A DNA stretch of 64,000 nucleotides from Accumulibacter sp. (lineage in GTDB: Bacteria; Pseudomonadota; Gammaproteobacteria; Burkholderiales; Rhodocyclaceae). Each line of letters starts with the position of its first letter. The stretch's first letter is position 1. Shown piece by piece: positions 10,141 to 20,147 of the stretch. Under the pieces are notes generated by a model. It was given only the letters and a program-made list of their open reading frames with translations. It made no database searches and was not told the origin of the DNA. The stretch is from contig NZ_JAPUVI010000073.1 of the NCBI RefSeq assembly GCF_029255285.1, positions 30,503 to 94,502 on the forward strand, written 5' to 3'. A program made the position numbers and the translations under genes.

Positions 10141-11388
10141 ATGGTTTTCTCGTTTTTCAAGAAGCCTGAAAAGAAAATGGTTGCCCGACCGGCGGCTGTT
10201 CCGCGTCCGCGCGAGGAACGGGCGGCGGTGTCTGGCACGGAGGCGGAAGATAAGCACAAGAACGCGACACCGCCTCCGGCCGCTGGACTGGCGCGGGGAG
10301 ATCTTCCCTTTGCCACGCCGGTGGTGCAACCGGAGACTCCGCCGCTGGATCTCAGCGAGTTCGTTTTCAGTGAGGTATCGACCGAGTACCAGGTCGAGGC
10401 CGAAGTCGATCCGATCGACGCCGACGCCGAAGAGGCAGCGATGCTGTATGCCAACGGCCAGGATCGGGCGGTACGCGCGCTGCTCGAGAAGTCCACGCGC
10501 CTTTACCGATCCGGTGCTGGCGAGCGCTTGTGGCTGATGTTGTTTGACTTTTTCCGGCTGACCGGTCAGAAAGCAGCTTTCGAAGCGCTCGAGATCGAGT
10601 ACGCCGAGTGTTTCGAAAAATCACCGCCGGGTTGGCGGGAGGCGGTGGCCGCCGTGCCGACCCGTGCCAAGGCAACGGGAACCGTGTTGTTCAAGGGCGA
10701 GTTGACCGGTGACAACGCAGCGGGCTTCGATACGCTTCGCCAGGCTGTGGACAAGAACTTGCACCTTCGTCTCGATTTGTCCAAGGTGCGCCGCTTGGAC
10801 GCCGCCGGCTGCGAGCAACTCCTCGCCCTGCTGCTGCAGGCCCGCCGGAAGCGTCACGAGGTCGAGTTGCTGGGCCGCGATCAAATCGCCGCGTTGCTCG
10901 ACGGCCGGGTCATCCCCGGCCGTGCGGAGGATCGTGGCTGCTGGCTGCTGAAACTCGAGTTCTGCCAGTTGCGCGGCCAGCTCGAAGCCTTCGAGGAAGT
11001 GGCGATCGACTATGCGGTGACCTTCGAGATTTCCCCGCCTTCTTGGGAACCCAATCGCGTTCAGGAGACCGAACCGGCGGCGCTCGACCTGACGCTGGCG
11101 GTAGTCGGCGACCTGGAAACCGAGGCGTATGTGATCAAAGGCGACGTCAAGTCGTCGCGCTTTGGCGATCTACTGGCCTACGCGGCGGCCAACGATCCGG
11201 TACTCATCGACTGCTCGGCAGTGACGCGCATGGATTTTCTCAGCGCCGGCACCTTGCTCAACGTGCTCGCGACAGTCAAGCGGACGGGCCGGCAGATCGT
11301 CTTTCGGCACCCCAATCACCTGCTGGCCGAGTTGTTCCGCGTCGTTGGCCTGAAGAACGTCGCCGAAATCGTCCTCGCGAGAAATTGA
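10141..11388 (+). CDS. Protein with two duplicated STAS-like units
   Basis: This 415-residue protein has a lysine-rich start ([12 protein letters not shown]), a low-complexity linker to about residue 110, then a tandem duplication. Unit 1 has a helical segment ending FEKSPPGW (about residues 128-165) and a STAS-like domain (about 181-256; [20 protein letters not shown]). Unit 2 repeats this with FEISPPSW (about 266-302) and a second STAS-like domain (about 330-415; [19 protein letters not shown]). STAS domains are regulatory protein-binding modules of the anti-sigma-antagonist type. Both copies keep the D/S-x-x-x-x-D turn but lack an obvious phosphorylatable D-S pair. It lies 25 bp upstream of hslV. 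The start at 10141 is chosen because similarity begins there; an in-frame ATG at 10090 is possible. The cellular role is not known to me. Confidence 0.75.
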   Translation: MVFSFFKKPEKKMVARPAAVPRPREERAAVSGTEAEDKHKNATPPPAAGLARGDLPFATPVVQPETPPLDLSEFVFSEVSTEYQVEAEVDPIDADAEEAAMLYANGQDRAVRALLEKSTRLYRSGAGERLWLMLFDFFRLTGQKAAFEALEIEYAECFEKSPPGWREAVAAVPTRAKATGTVLFKGELTGDNAAGFDTLRQAVDKNLHLRLDLSKVRRLDAAGCEQLLALLLQARRKRHEVELLGRDQIAALLDGRVIPGRAEDRGCWLLKLEFCQLRGQLEAFEEVAIDYAVTFEISPPSWEPNRVQETEPAALDLTLAVVGDLETEAYVIKGDVKSSRFGDLLAYAAANDPVLIDCSAVTRMDFLSAGTLLNVLATVKRTGRQIVFRHPNHLLAELFRVVGLKNVAEIVLARN

Positions 11389-11413
11389 CCAGGACAAGCA
11401 TCGGGAGTCTTGC

Positions 11414-11950
11414 ATGGAGCAGTATCACGGTACGACGATCCTTTCGGTTCGTCGCGGCAATCGCGTTGCCATGGGCGGCGACGGGCAGGTAACGCTCGGC
11501 AATCTGGTGATCAAAGCCAGCGCACGCAAGGTTCGGCGCATTCACAAAGGGCAGATCCTGGCCGGTTTCGCCGGAGGGACGGCTGACGCTTTTACGCTCT
11601 TCGAGCGTTTCGAGGCCAAACTCGACATGTACCAGGGAAATCTTCTGCGCTCGGCGGTTGAACTGGCCAAGGATTGGCGAAGCGATCGCGCTTTGCGTCG
11701 GCTCGAGGCGATGCTGGCCGTCGCCGACCGGGACAACTCGCTGATCATTACCGGCAACGGTGACGTCGTCGACCCCGAGTACGGCATCGTGGCCATCGGC
11801 TCGGGAGGCGCTTTCGCCCACTCGGCGGCACGCGCACTGGTCGAGAACAGCGAGCTCGATCCGGCGGTGGTCGTCCGCAAATCGCTGCAGATCGCCAGCG
11901 AGCTGTGCATCTACACCAATCAGAACTTCACCATCGAGGTGCTGGAATAA
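11414..11950 (+). CDS. hslV: ATP-dependent protease peptidase subunit HslV
   Basis: The 178-residue protein begins [15 protein letters not shown]. Removal of the propeptide exposes the catalytic N-terminal threonine of [26 protein letters not shown] and [14 protein letters not shown] are family signatures. HslV forms a double hexamer that degrades proteins unfolded by HslU. It is two bases upstream of hslU, so the pair is an operon. Confidence 0.97.
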   Translation: MEQYHGTTILSVRRGNRVAMGGDGQVTLGNLVIKASARKVRRIHKGQILAGFAGGTADAFTLFERFEAKLDMYQGNLLRSAVELAKDWRSDRALRRLEAMLAVADRDNSLIITGNGDVVDPEYGIVAIGSGGAFAHSAARALVENSELDPAVVVRKSLQIASELCIYTNQNFTIEVLE

Positions 11951-11952
11951 TC

Positions 11953-13284
11953 ATGTCGGCCATGACCCCGCAGGAAATTGTCTACGAACTCGATAAACAC
12001 ATTGTCGGTCAGGGCAAGGCAAAGAAAGCCGTCGCCATCGCACTGCGCAACCGCTGGCGGCGGGGGCAGGTGGCCGAACCTTTGCGCCAGGAAATCACAC
12101 CGAAAAATATCCTGATGATCGGCCCGACCGGCGTCGGCAAGACCGAGATCGCGCGTCGCCTGGCGCGACTGGCCAACGCACCCTTCATCAAGGTCGAGGC
12201 GAGCAAATTCACCGAGGTGGGCTACGTTGGGCGCGACGTCGAAACGATCGTTCGCGATCTGGTCGAGATCGCCGTCAAGAGCGGTCGTGAGCAAGCCATG
12301 AAAGGGGTGCGAACGCGCGCCGAGGATGCGGCCGAAGATCGCATCCTCGACGCTCTGTTGCCGCCGGCGCGCGGAAATTTCTTCAACGACGCGCAGTCGA
12401 CCGAAGACAATGCGACACGACAGAAATTCCGCAAGCGACTGCGCGAGGGCGAACTCGACGACAAGGAGATCGAGGTAGACATCGCGGCGCCGTCGATGCA
12501 GGCCGAGATCTTCGCGCCGCCGGGAATGGAGGAACTGACCGCACAGATCCAGGGCATGTTCCAGAACATCGGGGGTGGTCGCAAGAAATCGCGCAAGCTG
12601 AAGATCTCCGAAGCGCGTCGCTTGCTGATCGACGAGGAAGCGGCGAAACAGGTCAACGACGAGGAAGTCAAGCTGGAGGCCGTCAGGAACGTCGAGCAGA
12701 ACGGTATCGTGTTTCTCGATGAGATCGACAAGATTGCCTCGCGCAGTGACACGCATGGCGTCGATGTCTCGCGTCAGGGCGTGCAGCGCGACCTGTTACC
12801 ACTTGTCGAAGGCACCACCGTGTCGACCAAGTACGGGATGATTCGTACCGACCACGTACTTTTCATCGCCAGCGGCGCGTTTCACCTCGCCAAACCTTCG
12901 GACCTGATTCCCGAATTGCAGGGGCGCTTTCCGATTCGCGTCGAGCTCGACTCGCTGTCGGTGGCCGACTTCGAGTGCATTCTGACGCAAACCGACGCCT
13001 GCCTGACCAAACAGTACCAAGCCTTACTGGCGACGGAAGGAGTGACGCTCGATTTTTCCGCCGACGGAGTCAAGCGCCTGGCGGAAATCGCCTGGTCGGT
13101 CAACGAGCGGACCGAGAACATCGGCGCGCGCCGCCTGTACACCGTCATGGAACGGCTACTCGAAGACGTGTCGTTTTCGGCCGGCAAAGGCTCGGGCGGG
13201 ACAGTGGCCATCGATGCCACCTACGTCGACGGCCGCCTGGCAGAACTGGCACAGAACGAGGATCTTTCGCGCTACGTCCTGTAG
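11953..13284 (+). CDS. hslU: ATP-dependent protease ATPase subunit HslU
   Basis: The 443-residue AAA+ unfoldase starts [20 protein letters not shown], with Walker [16 protein letters not shown], Walker [13 protein letters not shown], the GYVGRDVE pore loop and sensor-type [13 protein letters not shown] near the end. The insertion (I) domain lies roughly between residues 110 and 230. It recognises and unfolds substrates and passes them to HslV. The ATG at 11953 is two bases after the hslV stop and matches the family N-terminus; a start inside hslV is less likely. Confidence 0.97.
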   Translation: MSAMTPQEIVYELDKHIVGQGKAKKAVAIALRNRWRRGQVAEPLRQEITPKNILMIGPTGVGKTEIARRLARLANAPFIKVEASKFTEVGYVGRDVETIVRDLVEIAVKSGREQAMKGVRTRAEDAAEDRILDALLPPARGNFFNDAQSTEDNATRQKFRKRLREGELDDKEIEVDIAAPSMQAEIFAPPGMEELTAQIQGMFQNIGGGRKKSRKLKISEARRLLIDEEAAKQVNDEEVKLEAVRNVEQNGIVFLDEIDKIASRSDTHGVDVSRQGVQRDLLPLVEGTTVSTKYGMIRTDHVLFIASGAFHLAKPSDLIPELQGRFPIRVELDSLSVADFECILTQTDACLTKQYQALLATEGVTLDFSADGVKRLAEIAWSVNERTENIGARRLYTVMERLLEDVSFSAGKGSGGTVAIDATYVDGRLAELAQNEDLSRYVL

Positions 13285-13317
13285 CCGCCGCCGGCCGCTA
13301 CGGCACCTTCGTCGCTC

Positions 13318-13746
13318 CTATTTGACGACCAGAACCGGCAGGTCGGTGAGGTGGACGACGCGGTTGGTGACCGAACCGAGCAATACCCCGGCGACCGAAC
13401 CGAGGCCGCGCGCTCCCATGACGATCTGCGTGCAGTGCTGCCGGCTGGCGAAATCGACGATCGTCTGGGCGGTCTCGCCGACCACAATGTGCGCCGAGCA
13501 GGACAGCCCGGCGGCCTCCAGTTTGGCGCGCGCACTGGCCAGAGCGACCTCTCCCGCGTCACGGTGGTAATCATGGACGACTGTGCTGTCCACGAAGCGG
13601 GTGACGTCGGAAGGTAAGGGCGCCTGTACGTTCAGCAGAATGATTACCGGCGCAACCGCATCCCTGGCCGCTTCGCGAACGACGTACTCGACGGCGCGCA
13701 GCGCATGCGGCGAACCATCGACCGGAACCAACCACAGAGCACTCAT
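13318..13746 (-). CDS. Universal stress protein, UspA family
   Basis: The 142-residue protein has the Usp fold: an N-terminal strand WLVPVDGSPHALRAVEY and a C-terminal nucleotide-binding motif IVMGARGLGSVAGVLLGSVTNRVVH, matching G-x2-G-x9-G-(S/T). This predicts ATP binding. Its ATG overlaps the stop of the terC gene by a few bases, so the two are translationally coupled. It converges with hslU, with only 33 bp between the stops. Confidence 0.92.
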   Translation of the reverse strand: MSALWLVPVDGSPHALRAVEYVVREAARDAVAPVIILLNVQAPLPSDVTRFVDSTVVHDYHRDAGEVALASARAKLEAAGLSCSAHIVVGETAQTIVDFASRQHCTQIVMGARGLGSVAGVLLGSVTNRVVHLTDLPVLVVK

Positions 13747-14486
13747 TGCGCATCTCCTGTCTGGCGAGTCTGGGCAGCCGTCGTGGCCAGTTCGGCCTTG
13801 CGCTGTGCCGCGTACTGCCGGTTGGCCAGCCACTTGCCGACGACGACGACGAGCAGCGCGCCGGTGGCCGAGGCCAGCGTGCTGGCGTGGGGAATGAGAT
13901 CTCGCCAGGTCGCGGGCAGCGCCGGGTCGGTGACCAGCATACCGCCACCGATCCAGCCGAGGAGCGCACCACCGGCCGTGATCACGACCGGGAAGCGGTC
14001 CATCAGCGCAAGCACCAGTTTGCTGCCCCAGACGACTATCGGAATCGAGACGGTAATGCCGAAAACGACGAGAACGATCGAACCATGTGCCGCGCCGGCC
14101 ACCGCGATGACGTTGTCGATGCTCATCACGGCGTCGGCGACAATGATCGTCTTGATCGCTCCGATGAGCGTGCTGCTGCCCTGAACGGCGCCGTGCGCGT
14201 CCTCGTGTTCGGGGAGTACCAGCTTGATACCGATCCAGAACAACAGTAACCCGCCGACGATCTTCAAGTAAGAAATCGCCAGCAGTTGCAGCGCGAAATA
14301 GATCAAGGCGATCCGCAGGCCGATGGCGCCGAAAACGCCCCAAAAAATTCCCTTGTTGCGCTGCGCTTGGGGCAACTTCCGGCAGGCAAGCGCAATGACC
14401 ACGGCGTTGTCGCCACCGAGCAGGATGTCGATGGCGATGATCTGGAGTACGGACACCCAGAAAACCGGCGAAGCGAGATCGTGCAT
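13743..14486 (-). CDS. TerC-family integral membrane protein (YjbE-like)
   Basis: The 247-residue protein has about seven hydrophobic segments and the TerC signature: an acidic residue-rich first helix (IDILLGGDNAVVIALACR) and its internal repeat (IIVADAVMSIDNVIAVAG). The G-D-N and S-I-D-N motifs lie in membrane helices. Family members are linked to manganese export or loading of exported metalloenzymes. The start at 14486 has a GAGGAAG-type site. I looked for a yybP-ykoY manganese riboswitch upstream and did not see its conserved bases. Confidence 0.88.
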   Translation of the reverse strand: MHDLASPVFWVSVLQIIAIDILLGGDNAVVIALACRKLPQAQRNKGIFWGVFGAIGLRIALIYFALQLLAISYLKIVGGLLLFWIGIKLVLPEHEDAHGAVQGSSTLIGAIKTIIVADAVMSIDNVIAVAGAAHGSIVLVVFGITVSIPIVVWGSKLVLALMDRFPVVITAGGALLGWIGGGMLVTDPALPATWRDLIPHASTLASATGALLVVVVGKWLANRQYAAQRKAELATTAAQTRQTGDAQ

Positions 14487-14829
14487 TTATCTTCCTCATC
14501 CTTCCGTCAGTTTGGCGGCTTTCCTTCACGCAGGTCGGAAGCGGATAAGCGACTCTGGCAAAAGGCGACTGGACATAAAGAGTCGCGCATTGTCTCACAC
14601 TTGGCCGATGAACAAACTCGGAGAGCCTTGCCCAACAGGACAAGGCCTGGTTCATACGCCGTCGTCTGATATCAACCCGCTTTCAAGCTGGCGCCTGAGT
14701 AGAAGAGACGACAATCGTCGCCTGTCGACAGACGGAGCGACGACCGGCGCGTTTGCTGTCGACAGGCCATTGTTTCGCCACTGGCGAGCCACTGCTAGAA
14801 TGCACCGACTGTTTTCTCGGTGTTGTGCC
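14487..14829. promoter_or_regulatory. Divergent intergenic region with two identical palindromes
   Basis: This 343-bp region lies between terC (minus) and the diguanylate cyclase gene (plus). It contains two copies of the perfect palindrome CTGTCGACAG, at 14722-14731 and 14756-14765, with centres 34 bp apart. Downstream is an extended -10, TGCTAGAAT (14793-14801), with only a weak -35. Transcription would start near 14808, just before the ATG at 14830. The palindromes would sit near -81 and -47, where an activator might bind. The protein involved is unknown. Confidence 0.5.
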
Positions 14830-16620
14830 ATGCCCAGCCTGTCAAACCCATCCGAAATTGCGCGTGAAGCCTTGCGCCTGTTGGCGGTAAGGCGGATGTC
14901 CCCATCCCCCGAGAACTACCGGGCGCTCTACCACGAGATCGCCGGCATCGCTGACGTTTCTGGCGAGCCCTTTCCGGAGCGCGAATTGAACGCGCTCCTT
15001 GCCTCGCTGCCACGTGAGACGCCGGTTCAGCAAAAACTGGCCAAACGATTTGGACTGGCACTCAAAGGCGGGAGCTGGGAGAAAATCCAGCAGGGCATCG
15101 GCGAACTCGTAAGGGAGATCGGCAAGGAATACGAACTACCGTGGAGCGAGTTGTTGGCCGACTTCCTGCGCCAGTGGGAAGGCAAGCAAGCGGGCCTTAC
15201 CGTCGCTCGCAAGCGGGAGTCGCTGGAACGTGTTCTGGCCGGTGGTTCGACGAACCGCGAGCTGTTTTTCGGACGCTTGCAGGGCTTGGTCAGATCGTGG
15301 GCGAGCAATGCTCCGGTAGCCGACGAGATGCCTCTCGTCGCCGCCGAGACGGCAGCCGCACAGACGGCGGCACCGCCAGCCGACGCCAGCGACACACCGG
15401 CAATTACGGATGGTGTCAGCGAGCTGTCGACCGAGTTGCGTGATCTGTTCGCGTACACACTCGAAGTCGTCGTCGCCACCCAACTCGACGACGAGCCGGA
15501 CTTGGCGGCCAACGCGCGGGATCTGGCGCACAAGGTACGCACCGCGACCTCGCGCGCGGCGATCGACGGATTGCTGGCAGGCGTCAAACGCTTCACCTTC
15601 CGCTTGGAAATTCTGGCCGAAGACCGCGCCGAACTGCGTGCCGGCCTGCTCAAGCTGCTGCAGTTGCTGATCGAGAACGTTGGCGAGCTGGTCGTCGAGG
15701 ACCACTGGCTGAAAGGGCAGATCGACATCGTGCGTGATATCGTCGCGCAACCTTTGAGCATTCGCTCTATCGGCGACGCCGAAAGCCGACTCAAGGAAGT
15801 CATTTTCAAGCAGAGCCAGCTCAAGCAAAGCCTCAACGAGGCCAAGGAAGCGCTCAAGCAGATGCTGGCCGGCTTTGTCGATCATCTGGCCGAATTCGCC
15901 GACACGACATCGGACTATCACGACAAGATCGAGGTCTGCGCCGCCCGGATCAGCAAGGCCGAAGACATCTCCGAACTCCAGGGTGTTCTTGCGGAAGTGG
16001 TGCGCGAGACACGCATCATTCAGTTGAATGCTCAACGCTCCCGTGACGAGCTCCGTGCGGCCAGGCTGCGCGTCGAAGAAGCCGAGCAGCGGATCAGCGA
16101 ACTACAGGCGGAACTCGACAAGGCCAGCACGCTGGTGCGCCACGACCAGCTCACCGGTACGCTCAACCGCCGTGGTCTCGAAGAAGCCTTTGGCAAGGAA
16201 GCGGCCCGCTCCCAGCGCCGCCAGTCCAGCCTCTGCGTCGCTTTGCTGGACATCGACAACTTCAAGAAGCTTAACGATTCTCTCGGCCACGACGCGGGCG
16301 ATGCGGCGCTGATTCATCTCGCGACGGTGATTCGGGAAACCATGCGGCCGCACGATACGATCGCACGCTTCGGTGGCGAGGAATTCATCATCCTGCTGCC
16401 CGATACGTCGATCGACGACGCGCAGACGGCCGTCGTCCGCCTGCAGCGCGAGCTGACGCGTCGCTTTTTTCTGCACAACAACAACCGGCAACTGATCACC
16501 TTCAGCGCTGGCGTAACCGATTTCCGTTCGGACGATACGCAGGCCTCGGTCACCAAGCGCGCCGACGAAGCCATGTATGCCGCCAAGCAGGCCGGAAAGA
16601 ATCGCGTGTTGATCGGCTAA
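14830..16620 (+). CDS. Diguanylate cyclase (GGDEF) with long helical N-terminus
   Basis: The 596-residue cytosolic protein has no membrane segments. Its first 420 residues are helical, and a coiled coil (LRAARLRVEEAEQRISELQA) leads into a C-terminal GGDEF domain (HDQLTGTLNRRGLEEAF; D-x-D in LLDIDNFKKLND). The active site is GGEEF, about residue 515, consistent with cyclase activity making c-di-GMP. Five residues earlier is RPHD, matching the RxxD product-inhibition site. The N-terminal part (SPENYRALYHEIAG) is a recurring accessory region in proteobacterial GGDEF proteins whose signal I cannot name. The start at 14830 matches where the conserved region begins; an in-frame ATG lies 30 bases earlier. 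Confidence 0.9.
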   Translation: MPSLSNPSEIAREALRLLAVRRMSPSPENYRALYHEIAGIADVSGEPFPERELNALLASLPRETPVQQKLAKRFGLALKGGSWEKIQQGIGELVREIGKEYELPWSELLADFLRQWEGKQAGLTVARKRESLERVLAGGSTNRELFFGRLQGLVRSWASNAPVADEMPLVAAETAAAQTAAPPADASDTPAITDGVSELSTELRDLFAYTLEVVVATQLDDEPDLAANARDLAHKVRTATSRAAIDGLLAGVKRFTFRLEILAEDRAELRAGLLKLLQLLIENVGELVVEDHWLKGQIDIVRDIVAQPLSIRSIGDAESRLKEVIFKQSQLKQSLNEAKEALKQMLAGFVDHLAEFADTTSDYHDKIEVCAARISKAEDISELQGVLAEVVRETRIIQLNAQRSRDELRAARLRVEEAEQRISELQAELDKASTLVRHDQLTGTLNRRGLEEAFGKEAARSQRRQSSLCVALLDIDNFKKLNDSLGHDAGDAALIHLATVIRETMRPHDTIARFGGEEFIILLPDTSIDDAQTAVVRLQRELTRRFFLHNNNRQLITFSAGVTDFRSDDTQASVTKRADEAMYAAKQAGKNRVLIG

Positions 16621-16680
16621 AGCGAGGCCCTGGCGAGCGTCGCGCGGAACGCTGGCGAGTACCCGGAGGCCGCTCTCGCT

Positions 16681-17478
16681 TCACCTCTCGTCGCCGGCCT
16701 GATCGCGTCGGCCGGCCAGTGACCTGAGCACTTCGCCGGCCGCCAGCAACCCGAAAACCGCAGTGACGCAGACCGACGAACCGAAGCCGGCACAGTTCAG
16801 ACCGCCCGGGCGACGCGCCGGCTCGCACGCGGTGGCGCGCTCCGGATAGCGTAAGGGCTCGCCGGAAAAGACGGCGGGAATTCCGAACGTCTTCTTCGCT
16901 TCGCGGGTGAAATGGTAGTCCTTCCGCAGCAGCGATCGTACCCTGGCCAGCAGGGGGTCCTGGATGGTCAGCGCGAGGTCGGCAATCCGAATCCGTGTCG
17001 GGTCGGCCTGCCCGCCCGCGCCACCGGCGGTGATGAGCGGGACCGCGTGACGCTTCGACCAGGCGATCATCGCCGCCTTGGCGCGTACTTGATCGATGGC
17101 GTCGATGACGTAGTCGAAACGGCCATCGAGAATCGTCTCGACGTTCTCCGGGGCCACGAAATCCTCGACTTCGGTGATCACGCAATCCGGGTTGATCGCC
17201 TTGATGCGCTGCGCCATCGCGCTGACCTTGGCCAGGCCGAAGGCGCCGTCGAGCGCGTGAACCTGGCGGTTGACGTTGGATTCGGCAACCATGTCCAGAT
17301 CGATCAGTGTGATTCCACCGACGGCCGAACGTGCCAGCGCCTCTGCCGCCCACGATCCGACACCGCCGATGCCGACCACCGCGACTCGAGCGCTGGTGAA
17401 ACGTTGCCAGGCGGCCGGTCCGTAAAGGCGGGCGATGCCGCCGAAACGCCGGGCCGGATCGGCCGTCGCTTCGCTCAT
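16681..17478 (-). CDS. tcdA: tRNA threonylcarbamoyladenosine dehydratase TcdA (CsdL)
   Basis: The 265-residue E1-like enzyme has the nucleotide-binding loop VVGIGGVGSWAAEALARS, then ITLIDLDMVAESNVNRQ and DYVIDAIDQVRAKAAMI. The family uses ATP to cyclise t6A37 of tRNA to ct6A. It also interacts with the CsdA/CsdE sulfur system. The start at 17478 (MSEATADPARR) matches the family length; an in-frame ATG 12 codons upstream is less likely. GLNCAGFGSSVCVTAVFG near the C-terminus is also typical. Confidence 0.93.
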   Translation of the reverse strand: MSEATADPARRFGGIARLYGPAAWQRFTSARVAVVGIGGVGSWAAEALARSAVGGITLIDLDMVAESNVNRQVHALDGAFGLAKVSAMAQRIKAINPDCVITEVEDFVAPENVETILDGRFDYVIDAIDQVRAKAAMIAWSKRHAVPLITAGGAGGQADPTRIRIADLALTIQDPLLARVRSLLRKDYHFTREAKKTFGIPAVFSGEPLRYPERATACEPARRPGGLNCAGFGSSVCVTAVFGLLAAGEVLRSLAGRRDQAGDER

Positions 17479-17806
17479 CGTGGCGTGACGCAGTGGCAGA
17501 AGACGCCGCCGCAAGGCGCATCGCGCGGAATTCCGCGGAAGTCCACGCCTGCCGAACGCCGGGCGCCCGAGTTTGGCGGTGCCGCCTGGAGTTCCGTCGG
17601 GAGGAGCTTACGGCAACGCATTTCGGCCAGCTCGACAGTCGTCAACCGGCCGCTCATCGGCACCGACAATCGCCGACGCGGCAAACATCTACCATCCATC
17701 ACGTCTCCCCGCTGGCTCGTGTACTGCGAGTTTAGCGGAAACCCGCAGCAGTCGTCGGCCAACTGTGGCCAACAGCGGGCACCCGGAGAAGACGATTCGG
17801 CAACGC
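17479..17806. other. Intergenic region without recognised genes
   Basis: This 328-bp gap lies between the tcdA start and the exonuclease stop, both on the minus strand. A 95-codon minus-strand frame (17475-17762) crosses it. It is cysteine- and arginine-rich in a way typical of random GC-rich translation and resembles nothing I know. No hairpin with a T-tract was found. Confidence 0.4.
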
Positions 17807-20014
17807 TCAGTATTTCACGCGGGCGAAGTAGGTCTTCTCCGAAGCCTCCAGGGCCTGCCTCAGCGTGGTGATTCCCGTTTGGGCGAGCAGCGGCAGCATC
17901 TTCAGGAAAACTTCGGCGGTCGCGCAGGCGTCGCCTCGCGCGCTGTGTCGACCTTCGATCGCGACCCCGAGCCGCTCGGCGATGTCGTCCAGTTGGTGGG
18001 ACTCCTGATTGGAGTGCAGTACCCCTGACAGGAGCAGCGTATCGAGGACCGGCTGCGTGAACACCACGCCGGTTCGCTCTTCCTTGAGTTGCAAAAAGCG
18101 CATGTCGAAGGCGGCGTTGTGCGCCACGAGCACCGTTTCGCTACAGAAGTCGTGAAAAGCGGGGAGAACGATGTCAATCGTCGGCTGGCCGCGCAGCATG
18201 TCGGCGGTGATGCCGTGGATGCGGACGCCCGCCGGGCGCAGGAAACGTTCGGGATCGACCAGTTGATCGAAGCTTTCGTTGCGCAGCAGGCGGCCGTTGA
18301 CGATGCGTACCGCGCCGATCTGGATGATCTCGTCGCCGGCGGCGGGCTCAAGCCCGGTGGTTTCGGTATCGAAGACCGTATAAGCCAGATCCGACAGCGG
18401 GCGATCGAGGTCGATGCTCTGGTCCCGAAAATGAAACAAGTCGAAGTCGTAATACTCGGGACGTACACCGCTGTCGTCGATCGCTTCTCCGGCGATCTGA
18501 TGATCCGGCGAAGCGACCGGGAGAACAAAGCGGAAAAAGGCACGATGCGCGGCCTTCTCCCGCTCGTACCAGATTTCGCCTCCGTGACGATCAACCACGT
18601 CGCGCAGCGACAATGGCGACACCTCCCTGCCCAATTGCATGGTCTCGGTTTCCCAGGTGTAGGAGGCTTCCGACGACATCGCGTGACCAGCCCAGATGAG
18701 ATCCAGGTAGGCCAGTTTTCCGAAAGGTAGAAGCCGGAAGCGAAGCTCCTTGATCTGATAGTGCTCGATCAGGCGGGAGGTGAGAAAACAGATCGAGAAG
18801 ACCAGCGAAAAGCTCTCCGCCCGCAGCCACAGAGTTTCGTCGATCTCCTCGTTCTTGGTCGGCAGACCCAACTGCTGCTCGATGCGGCGTCGCGCAGCGG
18901 CCAGAATGTCGGCTCCCAGCACGTCCTCGAGTGGCCAGCGAGTCTTCAGCGAATCGGCAAACTCACTCATGGTGCGATCGAGCCGCTGACTCATACGCAC
19001 GACCTCGTCGCTGATGATGCCGACGAAGCGCTCGCGAATCTCCGGCCCCATGTCGGGATAGTCGGTCAGGTTGCCAACGGCGACGCGGATGTTCGCCAGG
19101 CTGCCCCGGCTGCCATCGGTCAGCGATTGCAGAACCTGGTCGCGGCGCGACTCCTGCTCGAGGCTGCGTGTGATGTTCTCTACGGTGAGCACATAACCGG
19201 TCATTGCGCTGTGTCCCGCATCATCGCTGGTCGCCAGCACGGGAACCAGTTGAACGCGCAGCAGTTGTCCGCCGCGCGCCGTCGTGATGAAGTTGGCGAT
19301 CGCTGTCGCGGCGCTTCTGCCCAGCCGCTGGCGAACCACTTCCAGCGCGTGGTCGATCTGATTGCGTTCGAGAATCGAAAAGATCGAGCGGCCGAGACCA
19401 ATCAGGGCGCCGCTCGCGAGCGCCGTGCCCCCTTGCGCCAAGGCTCTGAACTGCAAGCGCGCACGGCTGTTGTAGAGCAGGATGCGGCCGTCCAGGTTGC
19501 ACACCACAACCGCTTGCGCCAGCTCGGACATCAGGGCGGCGAGCCGGTTCTTTTCCTCCTCCACCGAGGCCTTGGCGGCGATAATCTGAGCGTTTACGTC
19601 GTCCATCAGGCCATCCCGCTGCTCCGCCAGCGCGTTGGCCGCCTGCGCCAGCAGGCGGACTTCTGGCGGCCCTTCCGGCGTCACCCTGAAATCGCGGTTG
19701 GCCGACAGCATCAGGCGCAGATTCTCGACCATCCTGAGCAGGCCGTGAACGTATTGGCCAAACAAATGGCGCATCACCAGAAGGCCCAGAACGAAACCGA
19801 AAGCGGTCATCATTACGCCGAGCGACAGGTGCGGTGCGATCAACTCGGCAAGCCGCGCCTGTTCGTCAGGCTGTGCGCCTGCCCAGATCAGGCCAGCCGT
19901 GATGACGAAAGGTCCGGTCATCAGCAGGCCGAGAATGATCACGGCAGCAATGAAACGAGCGCGCGCGTTCATCGCAGAGAGCCGCTCAACAACCGCAAGG
20001 TTTGTGGCATTCAT
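17807..20014 (-). CDS. Membrane PAS/degenerate histidine kinase fused to DEDDh 3'-5' exonuclease
   Basis: The 735-residue protein joins a sensor-kinase-like front to a DnaQ-type exonuclease. There are two membrane helices (about 21-46 and 63-86), a HAMP-like linker, and a PAS-like segment ([20 protein letters not shown]). The HisKA-like region ([18 protein letters not shown]) has no phospho-accepting histidine. The ATPase-like region has a degenerate N box, with only a trace such as [12 protein letters not shown]. The last 190 residues form a complete DEDDh exonuclease: FDTETTGLE (Exo I), [13 protein letters not shown] (Exo II) and HSARGD (Exo III, H-x4-D). The catalytic residues look intact, so the kinase is probably a non-catalytic sensor. 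The start at 20014 follows GGAAAGGAA. The gene diverges from gltX. Confidence 0.82.
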   Translation of the reverse strand: MNATNLAVVERLSAMNARARFIAAVIILGLLMTGPFVITAGLIWAGAQPDEQARLAELIAPHLSLGVMMTAFGFVLGLLVMRHLFGQYVHGLLRMVENLRLMLSANRDFRVTPEGPPEVRLLAQAANALAEQRDGLMDDVNAQIIAAKASVEEEKNRLAALMSELAQAVVVCNLDGRILLYNSRARLQFRALAQGGTALASGALIGLGRSIFSILERNQIDHALEVVRQRLGRSAATAIANFITTARGGQLLRVQLVPVLATSDDAGHSAMTGYVLTVENITRSLEQESRRDQVLQSLTDGSRGSLANIRVAVGNLTDYPDMGPEIRERFVGIISDEVVRMSQRLDRTMSEFADSLKTRWPLEDVLGADILAAARRRIEQQLGLPTKNEEIDETLWLRAESFSLVFSICFLTSRLIEHYQIKELRFRLLPFGKLAYLDLIWAGHAMSSEASYTWETETMQLGREVSPLSLRDVVDRHGGEIWYEREKAAHRAFFRFVLPVASPDHQIAGEAIDDSGVRPEYYDFDLFHFRDQSIDLDRPLSDLAYTVFDTETTGLEPAAGDEIIQIGAVRIVNGRLLRNESFDQLVDPERFLRPAGVRIHGITADMLRGQPTIDIVLPAFHDFCSETVLVAHNAAFDMRFLQLKEERTGVVFTQPVLDTLLLSGVLHSNQESHQLDDIAERLGVAIEGRHSARGDACATAEVFLKMLPLLAQTGITTLRQALEASEKTYFARVKY

Positions 20015-20147
20015 CGCGTTCCTTTCCGTGCACCGCCCATTTTACCGGCTTAACGCCTGTCGCTCGCGTCGGCGGTCGCGGCCGAGCCGCGCGGCAACCC
20101 GGCGGCGGTCTAAAATAGGCGCTTTCCTGAGACAGCGACCGACGATC

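Noticed and set aside
14487-14680. yybP-ykoY manganese riboswitch upstream of terC
   Set aside because: Looked for because of the TerC context, but the conserved purine loop bases were not found.
17475-17762. 95-codon minus-strand frame before tcdA
   Set aside because: No convincing ribosome site or similarity; overlaps the tcdA start.
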